Below, in pieces: positions 41,481-49,647 of a stretch of DNA of 64,000 nucleotides (position 1 is its first letter; each line of letters begins with the position of its first letter). This stretch comes from CALBPI01 sp038524795. GTDB lineage: Bacteria; Pseudomonadota; Gammaproteobacteria; Steroidobacterales; Woeseiaceae. The notes beneath the pieces are model-generated. The model saw only the letters and a list, made by a program, of their open reading frames with translations. It was not told the origin of the DNA and did not search any database. Made by a program: the position numbers and the translations under genes. Location of the stretch: the NCBI GenBank assembly GCA_038524795.1, contig JBCBIJ010000003.1, positions 124,001-188,000 of the forward strand, written 5' to 3'.

Positions 41481-43007
41481 TTAGCCCGCAGCGGCGGCTG
41501 CGACAGGCGTCTCCGCGCGGCAGTGCTGCGCGATGAATTCAGCGTGCGTCGGCATGGCCTCGGCGCTCTCCGCGATCACGCGTTTAAGCCCCGCGAGTCG
41601 TGCGATGCCATCCACATCGGGGCGCTGATCGACGAGCGCATCAAAGCGCTCGGGTTCCACGTGTTGCCCAATGAGCACAGCGAGCCAGCTCGGGTTTTGA
41701 AAGAGCTCCACACCCGAGGACACAAGCCGCGCGCCAGCACGGAACTGGTCCATCTTGTAAGCCAGCGTATCGGGAATCGACATGTTGGCGCAGGCCCGCC
41801 AAAGCGGCGCATCGTCACGCTCTGTGGCGTGGTAATGCAGGATCAGAAAATCGCGAATGCCCTCGTACTCCGCCGCGGTCAGACGGTTGTATTCGGCCGC
41901 CGCCAACGGATCCATACGGGCGTCCGGGAACAGCGCCAACAATCGTGTGATGCCCGTCTGGATCAGATGCAGGCTCGTCGACTCAAGCGGCTCCATGAAG
42001 CCCGCAGCGAGGCCGATGGCGACACAGTTTCGGTTCCAGAACTTGCGGCGCCGACCGGTGCGGAACCGCAACGGACGCGGATCGCCCAGCGGTTCCGTAT
42101 CGAGGCCGTCCAGCAGCGTGCTGGCCGCTTCGTCGTCGGACAGGTAACGGCTGCAGTACACGAGCCCATTGCCCGTCCGATGCTGCAGCGGAATACGCCA
42201 TTGCCAGCCCGCGGCTTTGGCCGTTGAGCGCGTGTAGGGAATCAGATCTTCGGCGGGTGCTGACGGTACTGCCATGGCGCGGTCGCAGGGCAACCAGTGC
42301 GTCCAGTCGTGGTAACCCGTGTGCAAGTGTTGCTCGATGAGCAGACCGCGAAAGCCCGAGCAGTCGACCCAGAACTGCGCTTCGACGACACGACCGTCGT
42401 CGAGCGTGACCGAGGCGACATCGCCAGACTCGCCATCGAGCGCCACGTCCACCACACGACCTTCTTGCCGCGTGACACCGCGCGCCTCGGCGTATTGGCG
42501 CAGGAACGCGGCGTACTGCCCCGCATCGAAGTGATACGCGTAGTCGAACGTCGACTGCACCATGCGTCGGTCGGGAATGGGTTGCGAGAATCGGCTGCGG
42601 CTCGCCGCACCCCAGGCCATGCAGTAGTCGTCGAGTTCGGCCGCGCGTCCGGCCGCGCGGGCCTGCAGCCAGTAGTGGTGCAGTGGCACGACATCGAAAT
42701 CGGCACCATAGGTGCCAAACGGGTGGAAGTAGGCCTCACCTTGACGCGCCCAGTCGACGAACTGGATGCCGAGCTTGAAACTACCCTGCGTGGCGCGAAC
42801 GAAGTCGGCCTCGCTGATGCCGAGCCGCTGGTTGAATAGCTTGATCGGGGGAATCGTGGCCTCACCGACACCGACAGTGCCGATGGCCTCGGACTCGATC
42901 AGCGTAATTCGACAGTTTTGACCCACCGCGTGCGCAAGCGCCGCCGCCGTCATCCACCCCGCCGAACCGCCACCCACAATGGCGATGTGTTCGAGCTTGT
43001 TCCCCAT
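41481..43007 (-). CDS. Flavin-dependent halogenase of the tryptophan halogenase family (copy 1)
   Basis: A 508-residue flavoprotein. The FAD-binding motif is IVGGGSAGWMTAAAL (residues 10-24). The halogenase signature WxWxIP is present (W268, W270, I272, P273), the catalytic Lys is K78 (GSFKLG; K79 in PrnA), and GFMEPLESTS (337-346) carries the conserved Glu. All residues needed for FADH2/O2/halide chemistry seem intact. Reduced flavin must come from a separate flavin reductase, not seen nearby. Relatives occur next to maltose TonB receptors in Caulobacter, Brevundimonas and Xanthomonas, and some brominate indoles in vitro; the physiological substrate is unknown. It is upstream of the MFS-amylase genes and divergent from the second amylase. 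Confidence 0.9.
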   Translation of the reverse strand: MGNKLEHIAIVGGGSAGWMTAAALAHAVGQNCRITLIESEAIGTVGVGEATIPPIKLFNQRLGISEADFVRATQGSFKLGIQFVDWARQGEAYFHPFGTYGADFDVVPLHHYWLQARAAGRAAELDDYCMAWGAASRSRFSQPIPDRRMVQSTFDYAYHFDAGQYAAFLRQYAEARGVTRQEGRVVDVALDGESGDVASVTLDDGRVVEAQFWVDCSGFRGLLIEQHLHTGYHDWTHWLPCDRAMAVPSAPAEDLIPYTRSTAKAAGWQWRIPLQHRTGNGLVYCSRYLSDDEAASTLLDGLDTEPLGDPRPLRFRTGRRRKFWNRNCVAIGLAAGFMEPLESTSLHLIQTGITRLLALFPDARMDPLAAAEYNRLTAAEYEGIRDFLILHYHATERDDAPLWRACANMSIPDTLAYKMDQFRAGARLVSSGVELFQNPSWLAVLIGQHVEPERFDALVDQRPDVDGIARLAGLKRVIAESAEAMPTHAEFIAQHCRAETPVAAAAAG

Positions 43008-43072
43008 GTGAGCTGCCCCCCGCAGTTCTGACCCCTGATTCTAGCAAGCGACAGGCCTCCAGAGCCCCCGCC

Positions 43073-43086
43073 TGCAATCGAATTCA
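43073..43086. promoter_or_regulatory. LacI-type operator between halogenase 1 and the GH13 gene
   Basis: TGCAATCGAATTCA, identical to the motif at 35003-35016. It is centrally placed in the 141-bp divergent intergenic region, 66 bp upstream of the halogenase start and 63 bp upstream of the amylase start. Confidence 0.6.
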
Positions 43087-43148
43087 TAGGGACAAGTCCT
43101 CGACGCGTTTGAAATAATCCGGCGACGACATCGAAGGGGGACGATGGA

Positions 43149-44990
43149 ATGCGCATTCAAACAACGATTGCTCTGCTGCTTATCGCAAGCGGCAATGCCT
43201 GGTCAGAACCGACCCTCGAACGCGTCGAACCTCCCATGTGGTGGGTGGGCATGCAGTCTTCGTCGTTGCAGTTGCTCGTCCACGGCGACGGGATTGCGAC
43301 CCTCGAGCCAGGACTGAATGCTGACGGCGTAACACTCGAGAACGTCACACGCACAGACAACACCAACTACCTGTTCCTTGACCTGAACATTGCGGCCGAC
43401 GCGGCAGCCGGCGACATCACACTGAACTTCAGTGATGCCACAGGCGTGGTGCTCACCCACGACTACACACTCGCCGAACGCGAATCGGGCAGCGCAGACC
43501 GGCGGGGCTTCGATGCACGCGATGTCATCTACCTGATCACGCCCGACCGCTTCGCCAATGGCGACACGGGCAATGACAGCGTCGAAGGCTACGGCGATTC
43601 GATCGACCGCAGCGCACCCTACAAGCGTCACGGCGGCGACCTCGCGGGCGTCACGCAACACGTCGACTACATCGCCGACATGGGCTTTACACAAATCTGG
43701 CTGAACCCGGTCGTCGAAAATGCACAGCCAGCCTGGTCCTACCACGGCTACGCGGCCACGGATTTCTACAGGGTCGACCCGCGCTTTGGCACTAACGCCG
43801 ACTACCGCGCGCTGGCCGATGCTGCGCGCAAGCGCGGCGTGGGCCTCATCATCGACGCCGTGCTCAACCACAGTGGCGACGCGCACTGGTGGATGAACGA
43901 TCTCCCCGCCGCCGACTGGATCAACTATGGCGGCAAATTCGTCCCGACCAACCACCACCGCGAAGCCCTGCTCGACCCCTACGCCGCTGACGCGGACCGG
44001 CAGCAGTTTGCCGACGGCTGGTTCGTAGAGTCCATGCCCGATCTCAATCAGCGCAATCCGCTGCTGGCCAACTACCTGATCCAGAATTCAATCTGGTGGG
44101 TGGAGTACGCGGGGCTCTCGGGCATTCGCGTCGACACCTGGCCCTATTCGGACAAGGCGTTCCTGAGCGAGTACGCGCGCAGGCTGCGCATGGAGTACCC
44201 GAAGCTTGGCATCGTCGGCGAAGAGTGGACGACCAACCCCTCGCTGCTCGCCTATTGGCAGGCCGGTTCGGCGCGCAACGACAGCTACGAATCCTATCTG
44301 CCAAGCCTGTTCGACTTTCCTTTGCAGACCACCCTCATACGCGCGCTCAACGACGAGGAAGCCTGGAACAGTGGTCTCGGTGAGATTTACCGCTTGCTCG
44401 CCAACGACTTTCTCTACGGCGACCCGTTTGCGCTCATGGTGTTCCCCGACAACCACGACATGAGCCGTATCTACACACAGCTCGGCGAGGATCTGGAGCT
44501 CTGGAAACTCGCGCACGCATTCACGCTCACGACACGTGGGATTCCGCAGCTCTACTACGGCTCCGAAATTCTGTTTTCCAACCCTGGGACCGAGTCGCAC
44601 GGCGTCATCCGCCGCGACTTCCCGGGTGGCTGGGTCGGCGACGTCAGCAACGGTTTTACAGCCGAAGGTCTTGACGACGATGCACGCGAAGCACAGCGCT
44701 GGCTCAAACAGCTGCTCAACTGGCGCCGCGAACAACCCGCGGTGCATCGGGGCGCACTGCGCCATTTCGCACCGGAAGATGGCGCCTACGTTTACTTTCG
44801 CGGCGACGCGGCGGAAGTCATGGTTGTGCTCAACAAGGGTGCGGCGCGCGAGCTGCCGCTCGAGCGCTACCGTTCGCTACTCAGCGACGCAAACCGCGCA
44901 ACAGATGTCATGACCGGCGAGACGGTGCGCTTGGGCGACACGCTCGCGATTCCCGCGCGCGGTGCACGCATACTCGAGATTGTGCGTTAG
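43149..44990 (+). CDS. Exported GH13 cyclomaltodextrinase/neopullulanase-like enzyme
   Basis: A 613-residue exported amylase. The signal peptide is residues 1-19 (IALLLIASGNAWS before EPTLERV). An N-terminal Ig-like domain (about 20-115; PPMWWVGMQSSSLQLLVHG) matches the cyclomaltodextrinase N-domain. The GH13 barrel has VLNHSGD, nucleophile Asp in GIRVDTWPY, acid/base Glu in IVGEEWTT and Asp in MVFPDNHDMSR, followed by a C-terminal beta domain. It resembles SusA-type neopullulanases that cut maltodextrins in the periplasm. The start at 43149 follows AGGGGG. It is divergent from halogenase 1 across a LacI-type operator, and its stop overlaps that of the convergent halogenase 2. Confidence 0.9.
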   Translation: MRIQTTIALLLIASGNAWSEPTLERVEPPMWWVGMQSSSLQLLVHGDGIATLEPGLNADGVTLENVTRTDNTNYLFLDLNIAADAAAGDITLNFSDATGVVLTHDYTLAERESGSADRRGFDARDVIYLITPDRFANGDTGNDSVEGYGDSIDRSAPYKRHGGDLAGVTQHVDYIADMGFTQIWLNPVVENAQPAWSYHGYAATDFYRVDPRFGTNADYRALADAARKRGVGLIIDAVLNHSGDAHWWMNDLPAADWINYGGKFVPTNHHREALLDPYAADADRQQFADGWFVESMPDLNQRNPLLANYLIQNSIWWVEYAGLSGIRVDTWPYSDKAFLSEYARRLRMEYPKLGIVGEEWTTNPSLLAYWQAGSARNDSYESYLPSLFDFPLQTTLIRALNDEEAWNSGLGEIYRLLANDFLYGDPFALMVFPDNHDMSRIYTQLGEDLELWKLAHAFTLTTRGIPQLYYGSEILFSNPGTESHGVIRRDFPGGWVGDVSNGFTAEGLDDDAREAQRWLKQLLNWRREQPAVHRGALRHFAPEDGAYVYFRGDAAEVMVVLNKGAARELPLERYRSLLSDANRATDVMTGETVRLGDTLAIPARGARILEIVR

Positions 44991-46495
44991 GCCTGGGCCG
45001 CGCAGTTGCGGCTGATGAACTCGCTGTGCGCCGGCAGGTTCTGCGAGGCGCCGTTCACGATGCCGCGCAAGTTGTCGAGGAAACCACGCAACTTGTTGGC
45101 GTCAATGCCTTCGGCCATGGGGTCATAACCGCTCGGCACGATGCCCTGCCCGATGAGCACCTGGAGCCAGCCCACCTCGGTAAACAGCTCGTCGCCTTCA
45201 CGAAACAGCCTGCCGTTGTCCCGGAACACGGCGATCTTGTGCGCCAGCGAATCCGGGATGGTCATGTCACGTCGGGCGTCCCAGAAGGGCTCGCCGTGCC
45301 GCTCGTTGGCGTGGTAGTGCAGGATCAGAAAATCGCGGATACGTTCGTACTCGAACGTAACCTGGCGGTTGTACTCGTCGATCTCTGACTGGCGCAGGCC
45401 GGCATTGGGGAACAGCGCCAACAGCCGGCTCAAACCCGATTGCACGAGGTGAATGCTCGTCGACTCAAGCGGCTCCATGAAGCCTGCCGCGAGACCGAGG
45501 GCCACACAGTTCTTGTGCCAGAAGCGTTCGCGTCGGCCCGTGGTGAACCGCAGCACGCGCGGCTCGGCCAGCGCCTCGCCGTCGAGGTTCTCAAGCAGCA
45601 CGTCGGTCGCGCGCGCATCGTCCATGAATGCACTGCAGTACACATGACCGTTGCCCGTTCGGTGCTGCAGCGGGATGCGCCATTGCCAGCCCGCCTCGCG
45701 CGCCGTCGCCCGGGTATAAGGCAGCAAGGGTGACGTTGATGCCGACGGCACCGCGACCGCGCGGTCGCAGGGCAGCCACTCGGTCCAGTCTTCGTAGCCG
45801 GCACCCAGGGCCTGACCGATGACAAGGCCGCGAAACCCCGAGCAGTCAATAAACAGGTCTCCGGCGACACGTTCGCCACTCTCGAGCTGAACGTTGTCGA
45901 CAGCACCGGTGTCGCTGTCGAGCGCGACATCGACGATACGGCCTTCGATGCGACGTACGCCGGCGGCCATGGCTTGTTGCCCCAGCACGCGCGCGACCAG
46001 CGACGCGTCGAAATGGTAGGCCCGAACCAGACCCTCGATGGGGGTCCCCTCGACGCGATCGAGGTGCGCGTAACGTGCCTGCATGGCCGCGGCATTGTTG
46101 AGCGAGTAGTCCCAGAGCGAGCCGCCGAAACCGGCAGCGCGGGCACGCAACCAGTATTGGTGAAACCGGAGCATGCCAAGGTCGTGGCCCATCCGGCCAA
46201 AGGCATGCAGATAGCGCTCACCGGGTCGCAGCCAGCCGTCGAACTCAATTCCAAGCTTGATGGTGCCGTTGGTTGCCGCGAGAAACGCGTTCTCATCAAT
46301 GCCGAGCAAGCCCGTCAACAAACGGATCTGGGGAATGGTCGCCTCACCGACGCCAACCGTGCCAATGGCCTCGGACTCCACGAGCGAAATCTCGAGGCGC
46401 GGTCCCAATGTTTTGGCAAGCACCGCGGCCGCCATCCAGCCGGCCGTACCGCCGCCGACAATGACAACTCGCCGGATCGGCTGCTCAGTGTTCAA
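44987..46495 (-). CDS. Flavin-dependent halogenase of the tryptophan halogenase family (copy 2)
   Basis: A 502-residue paralogue of the copy at 41.5-43.0 kb. It has IVGGGTAGWMAAAVL for FAD, the catalytic Lys K80 (GTIKLG), WQWRIPLQHRTGNGHVY (WxWxIP) and GFMEPLESTS. Large stretches are shared with copy 1 (LPCDRA-AVPSA, FWxxNCVAxGLAAGFMEPLESTS), so the two arose by duplication or parallel recruitment, but the segment around residues 85-150 that lines the substrate region differs. TTG at 46495 is the likely start, behind TGGGGGAT; an ATG there runs into a stop. It is downstream of the TonB receptor, separated by a terminator, so it needs its own promoter or read-through. Confidence 0.88.
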   Translation of the reverse strand: MNTEQPIRRVVIVGGGTAGWMAAAVLAKTLGPRLEISLVESEAIGTVGVGEATIPQIRLLTGLLGIDENAFLAATNGTIKLGIEFDGWLRPGERYLHAFGRMGHDLGMLRFHQYWLRARAAGFGGSLWDYSLNNAAAMQARYAHLDRVEGTPIEGLVRAYHFDASLVARVLGQQAMAAGVRRIEGRIVDVALDSDTGAVDNVQLESGERVAGDLFIDCSGFRGLVIGQALGAGYEDWTEWLPCDRAVAVPSASTSPLLPYTRATAREAGWQWRIPLQHRTGNGHVYCSAFMDDARATDVLLENLDGEALAEPRVLRFTTGRRERFWHKNCVALGLAAGFMEPLESTSIHLVQSGLSRLLALFPNAGLRQSEIDEYNRQVTFEYERIRDFLILHYHANERHGEPFWDARRDMTIPDSLAHKIAVFRDNGRLFREGDELFTEVGWLQVLIGQGIVPSGYDPMAEGIDANKLRGFLDNLRGIVNGASQNLPAHSEFISRNCAAQA

Positions 46496-46544
46496 ACGAC
46501 ATCCCCCACAGTCATGTCAGGCAGTGTATGCGAATCAGGCCGAA

Positions 46545-46582
46545 CAAAAAAAATGCCCCCGGCGCCTCGTGCGCCGGGGGCA
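46545..46582 (-). terminator. Terminator of the TonB-dependent receptor gene
   Basis: A 12-bp perfect stem (TGCCCCCGGCGC / GCGCCGGGGGCA, 46554-46582) with a 5-base loop. On the minus strand it is followed by a run of eight T (46553-46546). Confidence 0.92.
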
Positions 46583-46628
46583 CTGTCCCCTCTCAGGTTC
46601 TTCGCTTCTTGTCTAAGTTCTTACCGAC

Positions 46629-49385
46629 TTATTCGAAGCTGTAGGAGAGACCCACAAGGAAGTTACGACCGTAGCGCTGGTAGTCACGTACCTGCTGCGG
46701 GTCGTTGTTGAGGAATGTCACGAACTCCTGGTCGGTCAGGTTGTAGCCCTGCAGCAAAACGCGCAGACCGGCCGCCGGACCTTCCTGGAACTCATAGCTA
46801 ACCTGTGCGTCGAGCAGAGACTCGTCATCGACGATGGTCAGGTCGCGGCCGTTACCAAAGCCCGAGACTTCACCCAGGAACTCAGAACGGTAGCGGTTGC
46901 TGACGCGCGCCTGGAAGCCACCGTTCTCGTAGAACAGTGTGACGTTGAAGATCTCTTCGGACAGACCCGGCAGCGGCGTGCTCGGGTCGTTGGGATCCGA
47001 CTGGATGTCACTGTCGTTGAACGATGCCGAGAAGATCGCACCAAAGCCCGTGAGCGCCGGCGTGAACATCTCGCCCGTCAGGGAGAGCGCGAACTCAACG
47101 CCCGAGAGCTTGCCTCCGCTGCCATTCGCCGGTGCGGACGCCGTGCCGATGAAGGTATCAGGCGTAGGACCGTTGAACGGGAATCCTGTGTAGTCCTTCT
47201 CGATGGTTTGCTGGAAGATGTAGCTCTCCAGATCCTTGTAGAAGCCCGCGATGGACACGTAACCAAGACCGTCATCGAAGTATCGCTCGTAGGAAACATC
47301 GAACGAGTTGGCGATCCAGGGGTCCAGTTCCGGGTTACCCCCGCTGCCACTGAAGGGCGGCTGTCCCGGAATTGTCTCCCCGTTTGGTCCAACCAGACTC
47401 TCATCAAAGGTGAACTCATTGCTCGCACGCAAATCGTCCATACGCGGACGAGCCAGCGTACGGGCAATACCCAAACGGACGTACTGATTCTCCGCCACCT
47501 CGAAGTTGAGGTTCAGGCTGGGCAGAATTTCTGTGTATTCCTTGCCACCAGAGATCGCCACCGTCTCAAAACCTGCCGCGAACCCAGAGCTCGACTGGTC
47601 CGTGCGCACCACCTGCAGACCAAAGTTACCGTTGACCGGCACGTCGCCCCAGTTCGTATCGAGGCCCACTTTCACAAATGCGAGTGCGACGTCTTCTTCA
47701 ACACCCCAGTTCTTGACCGTAACGTCATTGTTTGGGTTACGCCTCAGGTCGTAAACACCGCTGTTGAGCGCCGCGAGCGGGTCGTAGCTGACCATGCCCG
47801 GAATACCCAGGAAGTCGAGCTGCGTGACGCCCGTGGGAACGGGGATCGCCGCCTCCGTAACGCCGCCAGCCAGCGCGAGGAAGAACTCGTCGGCTACCAA
47901 CGATTTGTCACGCGTGGCGTAATTGAAGCCAAACTCGATGCTCGAGATGTTGCCGTCGAAATAGCGCTTGGCCGTGAGATGAATCTGGTCCAGATCATCC
48001 TCGATTTTCGGGCTGTTCAGATAGCCGACCTGGCCACCCGGCACAACGTCGCCGCCCCAACCCTGCGGGCTGGTCAGCATCACGAGGTTCGGATCGGCGT
48101 AGTCCAACGTCGAGAAGAACTGAGTGCCGTCGCCCTGAAGCTGGAAGCCCAGACTGTCGACCGCACCCTCACCAGCCGTACCGGTGCCCGAGTACGTCTC
48201 AAGGATGACGTCATCACGCTCAACGCTAGACGTGGCGTAGTCTGCCGTCAGCGTCCAGTTCTCGCCAACAACCCATTCTGCGTTGAGGCCGATGGCCAGC
48301 AGCTGCGCATCGCGGGTGTTGATGTCGTTGCGCATCACGCCCTTGACGTTGTTGAACGTACCATCCGTGACGAAACCGTCCGACGCCTGGTAGCCCGGTG
48401 CGAGCTGCGCCGAAGACCACCAGAGCGGCAGCTCGATGCCACGCAGCAGCTGGTCGTCCTGGAAGTCTGAGTAAAACACGTCAGCAGACGCCGAGAAGGT
48501 GTCGCTGGGCTGGTATTCAAGAACACCAATCGTTCCCGAGCGCTCGAGCTGGTTCGACTGCACGTAGGGCTTGGCACCACCGATGATCAGGTTGTTGTCC
48601 GCGTCGCCCGTACCCGGGTAGCCCCAGGCGTTGAAGCGCTCGCCCTGCGACGGCGAGTCGAGGTAGGAGTAGCCCAGCGCAATACCAATCGTGTCGTCAG
48701 CAAACTGGTCGATGTAAGACAGCGTGTAGCGGTTGCCCGTGTCTTCGGCGCCGTCGTTCAGCGCGTCGAGCTGGTTCCACTCATAAAAGACGTTGCCCGT
48801 AATGGCGCGTTTGCCGTACTCGAGCGGACGCACCGTGCGCAGGTCAACCGTACCGGCCAGACCCTGACCGATCAGTGCGGCATCAGGCGTCTTGTAGACG
48901 ACCGCTGCACTCAGCAGCTCAGCCGGGTACTGGTCAAATTCAACGCCGCGGTTGTCGCCGGTCGACACCTGAGGGCGACCGTTGAGCAGCGCCGTGGTGA
49001 AGTCGGGTGACAGACCACGAACACTGATGACCTGGCCGCGCCCGTTCAGGCGCTGTGCGGCGAGACCGGGCAGACGCGCCAGTGACTCAGCAATACTGAT
49101 GTCTGGCAGCTTACCGATGTCCTCGGCGCTGACCGCTTCCACGATGGACTCGCTGTCCATCTTTAACGCGCGCGAGTCTTGCAGACTGCGGCGGAAGCCG
49201 GTGACGACGATCTCTTCCAGGGCAGGACCCTGTGCGGTGGCATCGTCTTCCTGTGCGTAGGCGGCAGGCGCCAGCGACATTGCGCCCGGCAGTGCTGCCG
49301 CGACTGCCAGCGACAGCGCGGTGCGCCGCAGTGACGGCGCGGTGTGCCCGCTACGCGTGTTGTGTTTACGCGAACTCGTGACCAT
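46629..49385 (-). CDS. TonB-dependent receptor (MalA-type maltodextrin receptor)
   Basis: A 918-residue outer-membrane receptor. The signal peptide ends PAAYAQ near residue 45; a TonB-box-like EEIVVTGFRRSL follows at about 57-68, then the plug domain (ESIVEAVSAEDIGKLPDISIAESLARLPG; NGRGQVISVRGLSPDFTTALLNGR, given in pieces) and a 22-strand-type barrel ending in the aromatic LSYSFE. The sequence pattern matches the sugar-specific subclass exemplified by Caulobacter MalA. It would bring maltodextrins into the periplasm using TonB/ExbBD energy. The start at 49385 follows GGGGGG. A double LacI-type operator lies ~100 bp upstream, shared with the divergent malQ. Confidence 0.92.
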   Translation of the reverse strand: MVTSSRKHNTRSGHTAPSLRRTALSLAVAAALPGAMSLAPAAYAQEDDATAQGPALEEIVVTGFRRSLQDSRALKMDSESIVEAVSAEDIGKLPDISIAESLARLPGLAAQRLNGRGQVISVRGLSPDFTTALLNGRPQVSTGDNRGVEFDQYPAELLSAAVVYKTPDAALIGQGLAGTVDLRTVRPLEYGKRAITGNVFYEWNQLDALNDGAEDTGNRYTLSYIDQFADDTIGIALGYSYLDSPSQGERFNAWGYPGTGDADNNLIIGGAKPYVQSNQLERSGTIGVLEYQPSDTFSASADVFYSDFQDDQLLRGIELPLWWSSAQLAPGYQASDGFVTDGTFNNVKGVMRNDINTRDAQLLAIGLNAEWVVGENWTLTADYATSSVERDDVILETYSGTGTAGEGAVDSLGFQLQGDGTQFFSTLDYADPNLVMLTSPQGWGGDVVPGGQVGYLNSPKIEDDLDQIHLTAKRYFDGNISSIEFGFNYATRDKSLVADEFFLALAGGVTEAAIPVPTGVTQLDFLGIPGMVSYDPLAALNSGVYDLRRNPNNDVTVKNWGVEEDVALAFVKVGLDTNWGDVPVNGNFGLQVVRTDQSSSGFAAGFETVAISGGKEYTEILPSLNLNFEVAENQYVRLGIARTLARPRMDDLRASNEFTFDESLVGPNGETIPGQPPFSGSGGNPELDPWIANSFDVSYERYFDDGLGYVSIAGFYKDLESYIFQQTIEKDYTGFPFNGPTPDTFIGTASAPANGSGGKLSGVEFALSLTGEMFTPALTGFGAIFSASFNDSDIQSDPNDPSTPLPGLSEEIFNVTLFYENGGFQARVSNRYRSEFLGEVSGFGNGRDLTIVDDESLLDAQVSYEFQEGPAAGLRVLLQGYNLTDQEFVTFLNNDPQQVRDYQRYGRNFLVGLSYSFE

Positions 49386-49481
49386 GTGTGATTACCCCCC
49401 AAGGTAACGTTTTGATTTCGGGCAGTTAGAGACCCCGGTCGCTAATCATGGTAGGTAACGATACTGTTTTGAATCAACGCT

Positions 49482-49516
49482 CTGCATACGTATTCATGCG
49501 CTGAATACGTATGCAG
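49482..49516. promoter_or_regulatory. Double LacI-type operator forming a perfect 35-bp palindrome
   Basis: Two 14-bp CG-centred operators, TGCATACGTATTCA (49483-49496) and TGAATACGTATGCA (49502-49515), are exact reverse complements of one another. With the flanking C/G they form 15-bp perfect arms around TGCGC. The centres are 19 bp apart, nearly two helical turns. It is placed between the TonB receptor and malQ, which are divergent. Confidence 0.75.
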
Positions 49517-49647
49517 TCCATTGCCCGCAGGCAACGCCGCGCGTACCGTTTTCGTGGGGAGACGTACCGACGTGTTGCGTCGGCGCTACAGAAACGATCC
49601 GGTTTGTGGGTAATCAGCCGGACACAGATTCGACGCAGGTTCGACCA

